From: Edaphobacter aggregans DSM 19364
GTDB lineage: Bacteria; Acidobacteriota; Terriglobia; Terriglobales; Acidobacteriaceae
Direction: 5' to 3'
Length of the DNA: 40,422 bases
NCBI RefSeq assembly: GCF_000745965.1
Contig: NZ_JQKI01000055.1
Location: 1-40,422 of the forward strand
A program made the translations under genes and the position numbers. Positions 8,344 to 16,942 of the stretch are shown here, in pieces (the first letter of the stretch is position 1; every line of letters begins with the position of its first letter). The notes beneath the pieces were generated by a model, which was not told where the DNA came from, made no database searches, and worked only from the letters and a program-made list of their open reading frames with translations.

Positions 8344-9885
8344 TTAAGGGCTCGTCACACTCACGTTCATGCTCCCGGTCTGCGAGAAGACAGAACTGAT
8401 TTTCAGCTTGTAAGTACCCGTTGCCGGTAACGTCTGTGCGACCGAAAAGTTCGCGCCACATTGAAGAGGTAAAGCGGTTGCGCTACCGTCTGGGTTGATG
8501 AGGGTCCATTCATCGCACATTGAATTGCTGTTAACGCTGATTGTGACTTGCTGATTCGCTGTTCCGCTGAAGGACAACAAACCGTTTTGGCCCGGCAAGG
8601 AAAGGATGACGGGGACTGCCGGTCCATTCACATTAAGTGACGCCGTAAAATCGACAAGATCATTCACCGTGACCGTAGCGTTAACAGCTACAGTTTCCGA
8701 TTGAATTCGTACCGTATAGGTCCCGCTCATCAGAAGGTCTGTGCCGCCCATCAGGCGACTGGTCGTTCCATCGAAGCAGCCAGCCTGACCGATTGCATTG
8801 CCCAAGGGATCCCATAAAGTCGCCACTGCTCCACCAAAAGCGCCGAAGGAGCAGCTTCCGGAGTTTGCCGACGCGCTCAGTACGACACTCACACGCCGTG
8901 GAGCGGTCGCATCGAATATCATAAGGCCGGTGTATCCTCCGCCCGGTACCGGAAGACTCGCAGACGATCCGACGTTCGTCCTGCCCGTAGATCCCGATGC
9001 GACAACCTGGCCCGATGGTTGGATGAAAAGATCGCCGCTGCTCACCGTTGTTCCTGTCGCAGTAGAGACACTAACCCGCCCTGATGTGGCATTTTGTGGG
9101 ATTGTGGCCGTCAGTGTAGATGTAGTCGCAGAGCTAATTGGTATCAGCCCGAGATTGACTTTGGCGTCGTTGTTGCTGGCTGCTGAAGAGAAATTCCCCC
9201 CGGTAATGGTAACGGTGGAACCACCTCCAGCGATCACGGGAGAAAAGCTAGAGATAAACGGCGTACCAGTTGCGCCGCTAACGACAAACTGATCGCTGCT
9301 CGTAGCCGTACCCATCGGCGCGGCTACCGTGATTGATCCCGTAGTTGCCCCCGACGGAACATTCGCCAGGATCTGAGTTGCCGTTGACGACGACACAGTT
9401 GCTGGAACCCCGTTGAACTTCACTACATTTTGGCTCGATACAGTACTGAAGCCGGTGCCGTTCAACGTCACAGCTGTCCCTTCGGATCCATTATTGGGGG
9501 TGAAATCGAAGATGCCCACTTGGGAGGCGCTGTAACGTTGAATAGACAAAATATTTCCGGTCGCGTCGTATTTGTAGGACGCTGCGTTTCCGGAAGCATC
9601 TACTACCCCTATCAACCTGCCCGCTTCATCATAGGTATAGGTAATCTGTTGAGCGATAAGAGTTGTCGATCCGACCAGCAGAACCACAGACGCAATGATC
9701 CAAAGAAGTCGGTCAACACGAACGACCTGTAGCTCCCGCTGTCGTTCCCTACGGAACGTCCGTCGTCCCATTCGCGAGGGACGGGGAATCCATCCAAGCC
9801 TGTAGCGCAGCATTACATCTGATTTTGGAGCAGGCAAAAGTATGCATAACGGCAATCGCGTATGGACTCCGGTTTCCACTGACAT
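8344..9885 (-). CDS. Secreted IPT/TIG-domain protein with an N-terminal YD repeat, RHS partner
   Basis: About 513 residues from ATG 9885, preceded by AAAGGAG about 10 bases away; an open frame continues upstream to 10011 without a better start. An Arg-rich N-terminus leads to a membrane/signal segment (LLWIIASVVLLVGSTTLIA). Then come one or two YD repeats (TYDEAGRLIGVV, YDATGNILSIQRY) and two IPT/TIG immunoglobulin-like domains (IFDFTPNNGSEG..., FISSFSPVIAGGG...). The last 200 residues look like two beta-sandwich carbohydrate- or lectin-like domains (SGTYTVRIQS, TGTYKLKISS). It ends 57 bases before the RHS start and is probably co-transcribed with it. It may be an adhesin or delivery partner; the role is inferred. 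Confidence 0.7.
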   Translation of the reverse strand: MSVETGVHTRLPLCILLPAPKSDVMLRYRLGWIPRPSRMGRRTFRRERQRELQVVRVDRLLWIIASVVLLVGSTTLIAQQITYTYDEAGRLIGVVDASGNAASYKYDATGNILSIQRYSASQVGIFDFTPNNGSEGTAVTLNGTGFSTVSSQNVVKFNGVPATVSSSTATQILANVPSGATTGSITVAAPMGTATSSDQFVVSGATGTPFISSFSPVIAGGGSTVTITGGNFSSAASNNDAKVNLGLIPISSATTSTLTATIPQNATSGRVSVSTATGTTVSSGDLFIQPSGQVVASGSTGRTNVGSSASLPVPGGGYTGLMIFDATAPRRVSVVLSASANSGSCSFGAFGGAVATLWDPLGNAIGQAGCFDGTTSRLMGGTDLLMSGTYTVRIQSETVAVNATVTVNDLVDFTASLNVNGPAVPVILSLPGQNGLLSFSGTANQQVTISVNSNSMCDEWTLINPDGSATALPLQCGANFSVAQTLPATGTYKLKISSVFSQTGSMNVSVTSP

Positions 9886-9964
9886 CGCTGCGTGCTCCTT
9901 TATCTTTTTTAGAAATCGTTGGATGCTCGAATCCCGTCGACGCTGGCCCGATATTCTGGCGCAT

Positions 9965-11490
9965 CTATCTACTCTCGCTACTCTCGTTATCTCTAGTGCC
10001 TGCGGTGCCATTGAAGTATGTCAATGACTTTCGCCACGCCTGCATCCCAATCTTCCTGCCAATATCACGGCCGGTTAAGTCGTCCGCTTTGAAGTGAATG
10101 CCTCCATAACGACGAGACATTCCTGCTTCGTTCGCAGCGTCAGAGAATGTATCCCAGGACAGTACCAGCGTCGAAGCGGGTGTCATGCCGGACTCAATTA
10201 CTGAGCTACCAGCTTCGAAGGTGACAGACGCGCCGAATTTGTCGCTTCCGGTCCAGGCGCTTAGCACCGTTGCGCCCGCTGCGCTGAACGTGCTATGCCC
10301 CGAGACATAGCTAGGAAACGGTGGGGTTGGAAAGGTCGCGGACTGATATGGTATCCATTCCCCCCCATCCATCGAAACGGTTCCGCGTGCGGGGCCGCCC
10401 CACGACTGGATTTGTTGACCATGAAAAAGCTCGGGTATTGCCGTAATCGGCCTGACAGAATCCCACGCACGCTTTGCGTCCCAACTTGCGATAGCGGCGT
10501 CGTGCAACGCAGCCGATAACACGAAAAACAGCTTCGCGTCGTCGTCTACGGAGTGGTGGTCTCGCATGGATACATATTGACCGAACAGATTCCAGTGCCC
10601 TGGCGGCAATTCGTGTGAGGTCCATTCGCCCAGTACTCGGCAATCATCTTTTCTCTATCATTCAGGTGTGCGCTGATAGTAATGAGCTCCTGCGCCTGCT
10701 TCTCATAAGCCTTGGACCCATACTGTGCAGGCCCAAACTGCGCGGCATATGTGCGATACTCGCTCGAAGAACTCAAGGCAAAGGCGGTAACATTCTGCCA
10801 CTGGGAACCCACGAATACTTGGGTTGTCAGGGCTTTCCCATTGAAGTATGTGAGAGGTTGCCAGAAATTCGGCTCTAGACTCTGATAGTCGTAATTAGAT
10901 CCGAGAGGCACAGTCGTTGCCGCATTCAGAGGCATGAACTCGGTATAGTCGGCATATGGAACTCCGGAAGCGGTCAAAGTGCCAAGTTGATTAGAACCGT
11001 CGTTGTGTCTCCTCATCAGAATCGAATTGCATGCTATATTTCCGATGCCATCTGGGAAGGATGGATTAGTCGAGACATAACCTGTGTCGTAGCCTAGCGC
11101 TGTCATCAACGGATCAAAGACAGACAGCTTATCCCAAGGGAATAAGTCGATGGCTGCTCGGTAAGCAGCAAAACTAATCGCCTCTTTCTTATTTGCGTCG
11201 GTACGCTCTTCGGAAGGTCGCCGTAAAGACCCGCCATTGACCGTTCCAATGGCGGTGCTGTCATAGGCAGCCCACGCATCGTATATACAGTTGTTTAAGA
11301 TGAACAGAGCCCTTGCAACCATCGGGGGACCCAAGCTCGAATCACGAACCCCTTGCAGAGCGGCTTGATTCCATTGGATTACCACGTTAGGTTGTTGAGC
11401 AGAGGCGCTTGCTGTCATCAGCATGAGCCCTAGCCCTGTCAGTGCCGTGAGTCTCGTTTGTGAAGTTCCGCTCCTCTGGTTCCCTCTCAT
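9965..11490 (-). pseudogene. Vanadium-dependent haloperoxidase (PAP2 superfamily), frameshifted
   Basis: The N-terminal part from ATG 11490 has a signal peptide (LTALTGLGLMLMTASASAQ) and the helical domain of VCPO-type enzymes (VIQWNQAALQGVRDSS, NCIYDAWAAYD). The second frame holds the vanadate site: KRAWDSVRPITAI, PSYVSGHSTFSAAG (the PSGH motif) and RRYGGIHFKADD. The frames meet at 10614-10617, where a TG dinucleotide is doubled. Deleting one copy gives ...WANGPHELPPGHWNLFG. The protein would otherwise be near full length, so the damage looks recent. A frame extending to 11787 has extra N-terminal residues that I do not count as coding. Confidence 0.8.
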
Positions 11491-12023
11491 CGCGAACAGC
11501 GGCATGCAAGCTAATGTGATCAGCCGCAAACGAGGGAAACGTCTGATCGGAGTCAGTCCGAGAACGATAAGCCAGAGAGCGGCATCTACCGCATCAATAC
11601 AGCGAGGACTCTGCACAACCGCAACGAGAACCTTCCGCGCAGCGTCAGAACGCTCCAAGAGAGTTAGTGGTAGCAGAAAGATGCTCGAAACCAGAGGGGT
11701 TATTCGCGTACGGCTCAGCATTGAATAGACCTCAGCGCACAAACGAACAAGATGCTCAAGGTGCAATGGTGCAATCTGCCCGCGCAATCATCGCTGACTG
11801 TGCTACAGAATTATGCTATTCCAAAAAGTTCATTCATAGTGCAGACAATCGCCTCGGCTGTCAATACATTTGTTCGAAGAAGATGAAGAAAGCGTATTGC
11901 ACACCTAGCCTTATGAGGAGAACAATCCATCGTGCCGATCAGGCCGCTTTTGCCGGAGCCGTTGGGACTCGAATTGGCGAGCGTCCCCTTTTGAAAGTTG
12001 ATGTCGAGCTTCCGGCTGCCTCT

Positions 12024-12188
12024 GACTTCCTTGACCGTACTAAAGGCCACCGCAGAAGATGGTGCACGTCGACAGGTTGCGGAAAGCGCGCAAAGGTACC
12101 GGTCCCACGATTCGCCCAGCTCGACGAGGATGACGCGGAAGATCTCAGCGAACCGGAGATGCCGGTAACGCCAGCCGAACAAGTGTAA
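12024..12188 (+). pseudogene. CGNR zinc-finger protein remnant
   Basis: A short stretch reads FLDRTKGHRRRWCTSTGCGK followed by RAKV. This matches the end of CGNR zinc fingers (consensus FLDxSRNxxRRWCSMxxCGNRxK). The signature CGNR is altered to CGKR and the first Cys pair expected just upstream is missing. The frame is open back to 11667, but nothing before about 12000 looks like the family. I read it as an eroded fragment of a CGNR regulator, not a functional gene. Confidence 0.45.
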
Positions 12189-12468
12189 ACGGCGCCAAAA
12201 GGTCGTTAAGTACGAATGAGTTGACCAGCCCAGGAGCGCTCGCCGACTCTGGCGATACCTATCGCCTACTTTTGCTCACAGGGACTTCTCCGAAGGAAAC
12301 GTCACCTTATGGCGCTAAACCGAGCGGATAAGTTCATCTTTTAGGTACATCGAGTGTCGGCTTATGAGCAACTGTGAGTTGGCAACTCCTTGAGAGCAAT
12401 ATAAGGGAAAGTCGCCGTATGGTGCATCGCACAACGCCGCCGCTGCTTCTTGTTGCGTGCGCGTCGCA

Positions 12469-12548
12469 CCATAAGCTGACACTCTGTACCCATAAAGTGA
12501 CATCAGTGACCCCCATAAGTTGACATCGGTGACACCATAAGTTGACCA
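12469..12548. repeat. Array of four direct repeats with about 22-bp period
   Basis: Four copies of CCATAAGTTGACAT-like sequence start at 12469, 12490, 12513 and 12535 (variants AAGCTG, AAAGTG, AAGTTG, AAGTTG), with GTGAC between copies 2-3 and 3-4. The 21-23 base spacing is about two helical turns. Such arrays occur at the ends of IS21-like or Tn7-like transposons, where transposase-binding sites are repeated. No transposase gene remains nearby. The surrounding 12190-12730 has no gene I can support. Confidence 0.6.
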
Positions 12549-12732
12549 TCCACTCCAGTGGCCCATTCGTGTCCCAACGATCGAGTGGGCCATTCTTTCG
12601 TATCCATCCGTGAGCGGTAAGGCCGCCTGTCAACAATTGACCGCTCAATTTCCAGATTGCCCGTTTCTCGGGGAGGAACTAGGTAGTTGGAGGGCCGAAC
12701 CTAAACACCTACCGCTCCGCTTTGGGTAAGTC

Positions 12733-13362
12733 TTATAGCACAGGCTTGGTGACAGCGGCATTTACGCCCTTGCGCATCCAACGCTGCGCGAGTAATTCAG
12801 CTGTGAGGGGAACATCGCTGGGAGTCTGAAAGGAGCCTCTCGCCTTCATAGCTGATTCACGTTGTTTCAAAGACTGTTCGTAACGAATCTGCTCTGCCGG
12901 CACAACAATCGGGCCGGTCGGAATGTTGCCGCCTAAGGCCAATGTACCTGACTTCACAGGAGGTTTCTGTATCACGGGCTTCTCCCGGGATGGTTGAGTC
13001 GTACGAGAACGAGCTACCGGTATGGCCCCTGACGAAACGCTCTTTTCGATTGCTTGACTTGTGGGTTCGTTTGGTGCTTTTGCGTCACGCTGGAGGGCGG
13101 AAACCGCGGTCGGAGATGCACTGCGATCCTCTGTAGGTGCTACTGACATTCTTTCCGCGTACGGCTTTCGAACTTTGGATTTAGATGTTTTCCGGTGTAC
13201 ATTGCCTCTCTTGGCAGACTTTGATTGAGCCGTTCGGTTAGGAGTTGGAGTCACCACCTTCCGTCGGGAGAGGGGTAGGTTAAGTTCGGTCAAGATGCGC
13301 CGAACCTCGAAGAGGCGCTCCACATGAGCGTCAATTAAAGAAATGATATTCGCGTATTGCAT
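12733..13362 (-). CDS. Basic, disordered hypothetical protein
   Basis: 209 residues from ATG 13362. The first 30 residues form a clean helix (IISLIDAHVERLFEVRRIL). The middle is low-complexity, rich in Lys, Arg, Ser, Thr and Pro (KSAKRGNVHRKTSKSKVRKP). The C-terminus again looks structured (PLTAELLAQRWMRKGVNAAV). Such a layout suits a nucleic-acid-associated or histone-like accessory protein, but I recognise no family. It stands alone between the repeat array and the RHS fragments, and a perfect hairpin (13389-13411) lies just upstream of its start. Confidence 0.6.
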   Translation of the reverse strand: MQYANIISLIDAHVERLFEVRRILTELNLPLSRRKVVTPTPNRTAQSKSAKRGNVHRKTSKSKVRKPYAERMSVAPTEDRSASPTAVSALQRDAKAPNEPTSQAIEKSVSSGAIPVARSRTTQPSREKPVIQKPPVKSGTLALGGNIPTGPIVVPAEQIRYEQSLKQRESAMKARGSFQTPSDVPLTAELLAQRWMRKGVNAAVTKPVL

Positions 13363-13388
13363 TAGTAAGTATCAGTTTATCCCGATAC

Positions 13389-13411
13389 GAATGAAGCACC
13401 ACGCTTCATTC
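13389..13411. other. Perfect 9-bp hairpin upstream of the basic hypothetical gene
   Basis: GAATGAAGC and GCTTCATTC are separated by 5 bases. It lies 27 bases before the ATG of the minus-strand gene at 13362. It has no T-tract on either side, so it could be an operator or a weak terminator. The following 13412-13780 holds no gene I can support. Confidence 0.4.
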
Positions 13412-13780
13412 TTGCCGCAATTCGGTTGCTCATGTTACTAGCGTAACTTTCCACTTTCATCACGAGAAGATCAATCTCAATGAGCGAGATCGGCGATTTT
13501 CCAACTGACGAAGCGACACCTGGATTGCCGAGTAAGGTACTTGTTGAAGTTCTCAATCGAGCCGGTCGCTCCCTTGATTAACAGCGGCTCGCTCCGACCA
13601 ACGATATCGAAGACGTGACGGCAAATGAACACTGTAACGGCGCGCTGTTCAGTTGAGCCAGAATATCAACGCGCCCACGAAGGCTAGTGATTTATAAATC
13701 ACAAACGCTCTTGTCGTCATTTACTTCTGAATTGTCGGCAAACCGCACCTTACTCCCCTGAACTCGAACCGGACATCGTC

Positions 13781-14440
13781 CTAACCCCAACCCATCTGAT
13801 AAGTTGTCGGGCCGTTCTGTGTGTTCTGCACGCCGGAGATGATTGTAGAGGGATTGGTCGCACTGCTCAAAGAGCTCGTAATCGACTGCACCTCCCCCGC
13901 TAGACTATAGTTATAGCTGACCGTTGCGCTACCGGCGTCGCTCGCGCGCTTGAGATTGCCCACCCAGTCATAAGCATACGCCAGGTGTTTATCCAGGCTG
14001 CCGTTGCCGCATTCCGAAGGTATGCATTCGGCCATGCTCGTTACCCTGCCCATTGCGTCATAACTAAAGACCGTTTCCGTGAAGCTGGTTGAAGTATTCC
14101 GGAAGGCAAAGGAAAGTCTGCCCTTGAGGTTGCTTTGGGTATAGTTGTTCCAATTCGCACTGGTGTCGTAGCTAAAGGATCGCGCCAATGTTCCGTCATC
14201 GTAGCTGATCGAAATCAAGCGATTCACGGCGTCATACTGATATGTCGTGTGGGTTTTGAAGCTTGTATCGATCTGATTTGCGCGTGGTTTGGTTCGAGTG
14301 ACGACCAGCCCAGTGGAATTATAGGCATAGCTGTACGACGTTTCGCCCGTTTCCGGCTCCTTAGTGTAGATTGTCCTGCCTAGTGAGTCGGTTTGGAAGA
14401 CTCGTGACTGCACTCCCTGCGTGATCGTAGACCTGCTTTT
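13781..14440 (-). pseudogene. RHS repeat protein, internal fragment (copy 1)
   Basis: YD repeats are clear: DSLGRTIYTKEPETGETSY, YQYDAVNRLISISYDDG, FSYDAMGRVTSM and AYDWVGNLKRA. Both ends are broken. The RHS sequence begins abruptly near 14440 beside integration-type repeats and ends at a stop after TYQMGWG without core end or tip. It is clearly paralogous to the fragment at 14953-15675 (same TKEPExGETSYSY and FSYDAMGR blocks). No signal peptide, core end or toxin tip remains, so it is non-functional, though it could donate sequence by recombination. Confidence 0.75.
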
Positions 14441-14465
14441 TTGCTTTTGTGGATCGATCAAAAAG

Positions 14466-14487
14466 GTCCAGCAAAGGTCCAATAAGG
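14466..14487. repeat. Direct repeat, outer copy of an integration-site-like doublet
   Basis: GGTCCA, five bases, then GGTCCAATAAG. The same 22-base arrangement recurs at 14649-14670, next to the 3' end of the integrase fragment. The two copies bracket the tRNA-Ala fragment. This is how arm or core sites of a tyrosine-recombinase attachment site would look. Confidence 0.5.
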
Positions 14488-14564
14488 GCATTTTTCCGTG
14501 TAATCAGAGGCGTAGAGTGTGGTCTGTACCATCTGGTTTCAATGAGTTGCGTTACGTTGCCGAA

Positions 14565-14609
14565 ATGGCATGGAAGAGGTCATCGGTTCGATCCCGATCA
14601 GGTCCACCA
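14565..14609 (+). pseudogene. 3' half of tRNA-Ala(GGC), probable attachment-site relic
   Basis: The 45 bases fit tRNA positions 32-76 exactly: anticodon loop ATGGCAT (anticodon GGC), 3' anticodon stem GGAAG, variable AGGTC, T arm ATCGG-TTCGATC-CCGAT (perfect stem), acceptor strand CAGGTCC, discriminator A and CCA. The 5' half is absent. tRNA 3' halves are classic integration targets of tyrosine integrases, and an integrase 3' end lies 70 bases away. This is a displaced att fragment, not a functional tRNA. Confidence 0.75.
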
Positions 14610-14648
14610 ATCATTTCAACAACTTACGGGTTTGCGGAAATTCTCGAG

Positions 14649-14670
14649 GGTCCATTTAGGGTCCAATAAG
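14649..14670. repeat. Direct repeat, integrase-proximal copy of the GGTCCA doublet
   Basis: GGTCCA, five bases, then GGTCCAATAAG, matching 14466-14487 in sequence and internal spacing. It lies 11 bases from the stop codon of the integrase fragment, where an att site would be expected. Confidence 0.5.
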
Positions 14671-14681
14671 AGAAAGCCCCT

Positions 14682-14960
14682 TCATTTCGCCCCCGCCTTC
14701 AGCATCCCAGCCACCTTTGACTGTGCGTTCCGCTTCGCTGGTGTGACCGCCTGCGTGTAGACCTCAAGCGTCATCTTCACCGTTGCGTGCCGCAGCAGTT
14801 CCTGCACTACCTTGATGTCCTCGCCGTTGGCCTTCAGCAAGGTCGAAAAGGTGCGCCGGAAGGTGTGCCATCCGATATGTTTGGTGATCTTCGCCCGTTC
14901 AGCCGCGGGACGGATGCACCGTTTCAGCAGAGAGTCTGGACTGTACGGTTGCTTACCCCG
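14682..14960 (-). pseudogene. Tyrosine integrase, C-terminal fragment
   Basis: About 92 residues of the catalytic domain: QPYSPDSLLKRC, HIGWHTFRRTFSTLLKANG (the HxxR box), ELLRHATVKMTLEVYTQAV (second His and nucleophilic Tyr), then a Lys/Ala-rich tail. The first catalytic Arg and the whole N-terminal and core-binding domains are missing. Upstream it fuses abruptly to RHS sequence near 14957, so it has no own start. It is clearly diverged from the other two integrases in this window. Confidence 0.8.
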
Positions 14961-15675
14961 CTTCCGTGTAGGGGTCGCAGAAAGCCTGTCCCGGATGAAT
15001 CGGAGTTCCACTACATATCCATTTGCCGGATTGGCGGCCCATAGAGTCGTAAGTGATCGTAGCCCACAAACCGTTTCCAAGCGTGTAGCCTAATGGCCCA
15101 TTCGGTCCATTAACCACATCAGAAACGAGGTTAGCCGGGTTTCCTCCAGAGGTATACGACAGGTTTGTGATGGACGAGACTTCGCCTGCTGGGGAGCGAC
15201 CATATTGAATGGCTCCGGTTGCTCCGTCTGATTTCAGTGTGAGATTGCCTGCAAAATCGTATGCGTACCCTATCGAAGGTCGACTTTCCTGGGACGGCGT
15301 ACCACAGATAGATGGAGCGCATTGCCACATCTGAGTGATCCTGCCCATCGCATCGTAACTGAAGAGTCCTCTTGTAAGTGTCGAACCCGCGCCCGACGCC
15401 ATATCTGCCAGATGTCCCTTTAGATTGGTCGGTGTAACCGTCCACTGCATTTGCGAACTGACAGTGTCGTAGTCGTACCGTCTATTTGGCGTTCCGTCAT
15501 CGTAGCCAACACTCACTACTCGCCCAACTTTGTCGTATTGGGTCACCGTATGGGTATACGGGTTTGTTGGGGCAGGGTTGGCCGATGGGCGAGTGCGAGT
15601 TACCTGCAAGCCAGTCGAGTTATAGACGTAACTATAGCTCGTCTCTCCCCTTTCCGGTTCCTTCGTGTAGACCTA
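14953..15675 (-). pseudogene. RHS repeat protein, internal fragment (copy 2)
   Basis: YD repeats run from VYTKEPERGETSYSYVYNS (the frame is preceded by a stop at about 15675) through FSYDAMGRITQMWQ and YAYDFAGNLTLKSDG to TYDSMGRQSGKW. It ends where it meets integrase sequence near 14957. It is the paralogue of 13781-14440. The first ATG in frame lies at 15609, but the homology starts earlier, which shows 5' truncation. A small perfect hairpin (CCATGC-GAA-GCATGG, 15680-15694) sits at the break. Confidence 0.7.
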
Positions 15676-15786
15676 TTCCCCATGCGAAGCATGGCAGTTT
15701 TCAACGATCCTGAGGGAGACGAGGATTCATCGATGCTGATACACAGGCCGGACAGATCGCAGAGAGGGTTGAGCAAGAGATGGAGG

Positions 15787-16278
15787 TCACTTACAAGCAG
15801 CGAGCAGCTCTTGTTTAGTTTGAAGATGATCCGTCCAGGAACTGAAGTCTGCGTCGACTTGGCTCAAGTCATTTAGTGCTTCCTGCTTCCTCCCGAGCTT
15901 CACGAGTGTCTCTGCACGCCAGAAATATAACTCTTGCCGGTAGTAATCGTTGTTGTAGAAGTCACAGAGCTCGAGAGCTTTGCTGAAGTCTTGAACTGCC
16001 TCTCTTAGCTCGCCTAAGTGATAGGAAAACCGCCCTCGGTTATAAAACAAGTGAGGCTCGGACCCGTTAAGTTCGATTGCACGGCTAAGGGCACTCTTGG
16101 CCTCGCTGTAATCTGCGTTTAGCTCGTGAAGGTAGCCCCGAAGGAGCCAGACTTCCATTTCATCAGGGTGCTCGGCCAGTAGGGACTCGGCGACAGCCAT
16201 AGCTCCGGCCGTGTTGTCGGCCCTAGCCATGGCTTGCGCTGATGCAATTGCATTCTCTAATTCAGGGGTCATCGGCAT
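15787..16278 (-). CDS. TPR-repeat protein, candidate immunity to the adjacent RHS tip
   Basis: 163 residues with three or four tetratricopeptide repeats: MEVWLLRGYLHELNADYSEA, PHLFYNRGRFSYHLGELREA and LYFWRAETLVKLGRKQEALN. There is no signal peptide, so it is cytoplasmic. It starts 5 bases after the stop of the RHS-tip gene, with GAGAGAG as ribosome site, so the two form a pair. Small TPR proteins are frequent partners of RHS and other polymorphic toxins; here the immunity role is inferred from position. Downstream lie only RHS remnants. Confidence 0.65.
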   Translation of the reverse strand: MPMTPELENAIASAQAMARADNTAGAMAVAESLLAEHPDEMEVWLLRGYLHELNADYSEAKSALSRAIELNGSEPHLFYNRGRFSYHLGELREAVQDFSKALELCDFYNNDYYRQELYFWRAETLVKLGRKQEALNDLSQVDADFSSWTDHLQTKQELLAACK

Positions 16279-16283
16279 CTCTC

Positions 16284-16844
16284 TCAGTTAACGCGGTTTC
16301 CGCCGCACCGTTGTGAGACCTGTCCTCGTACACACTTATTGAAGTCCCCTCCCCAAACGTTTCGCGCGGGGCCATTACGTCTCGGATCGCTCATCAGGTT
16401 CGAGCAATAAGCCCGTGCCTGAATCCACTCCTTGTTACACGCTGCAAGCTCATCGTTGCCAGTTTTCATCTGGGAGGCTATTGCTATCACACCCGCTCCC
16501 AGAATGAGTGCGGGAAGATCGACTACGAGTCCACATGGCTCTGCAATCACACAGATCGTAGCTGCCGTTCCCAATGCGACTGTAGCTTTACTACTATTGC
16601 CCTGCGTAAATGAATCGATGCCTGTCCCGCAAGCGCCGAACTCGCATGACAGTGACATCCACCGCGTTCCCGACGCAACGCTCCAGTTATCTCTAAGAGC
16701 CGTCGTGGATTGAGTAGCGGTGAAGCCCGGATGCAGTGTGCTCCAGGAAGTGCGAAGGCCATGACGCGGTTTTTCGTTTAGCAGCAGCGTCGCAGCTATA
16801 AGGCCGTGTGGGATGTGCGGGCTAGAGTCGAGCTGCATCTGCAC
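16284..16844 (-). CDS. Orphan RHS C-terminal tip with hydrophobic segments
   Basis: 186 residues or fewer. The C-terminus (ELAACNKEWIQARAYCSNLM ... GGDFNKCVRGQVSQRCGGN) matches a type I know from the ends of acidobacterial RHS proteins, with four to five conserved Cys. Before it are two hydrophobic Ala/Gly/Ile-rich stretches (VALGTAATICVIAEPCGLVV and LPALILGAGVIAIAS) that could insert in a membrane. No RHS core or repeats precede the frame, so it is a displaced tip cassette. The first 45 residues may not be native coding. The TPR gene behind it is the immunity candidate. The target is unknown. Confidence 0.5.
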   Translation of the reverse strand: MQMQLDSSPHIPHGLIAATLLLNEKPRHGLRTSWSTLHPGFTATQSTTALRDNWSVASGTRWMSLSCEFGACGTGIDSFTQGNSSKATVALGTAATICVIAEPCGLVVDLPALILGAGVIAIASQMKTGNDELAACNKEWIQARAYCSNLMSDPRRNGPARNVWGGDFNKCVRGQVSQRCGGNRVN

Positions 16845-16905
16845 ACGATTGTACGGTCTTCAGGCCGCAGAACCGAGCACATTATGGGAGGGATTTCGAG
16901 TCTGA

Positions 16906-16942
16906 TTTAGCAGCTAAAACACCTACTAAAAGAAGAGCATTT
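16906..16942. repeat. Direct repeat A flanking the VapBC pair
   Basis: Begins with the palindrome TTTAGCAGCTAAA and continues with AC...CTAAAAGAAGAGCATTT. It lies at the end of vapC. It pairs with 17660-17697, which shares the first 15 bases exactly and most of the rest. Confidence 0.6.

Noticed and set aside
11811..12182. 123-codon minus-strand frame
   Set aside because: Antisense to the CGNR remnant, without family resemblance.
12469..12548. CRISPR array
   Set aside because: Repeats of about 14 bases with 7-9 base gaps are far too short for repeat-spacer units and no cas gene is near.
13560..13680. Possible short coding remnant on the minus strand
   Set aside because: About 40 codons only, no recognisable motif, no start.
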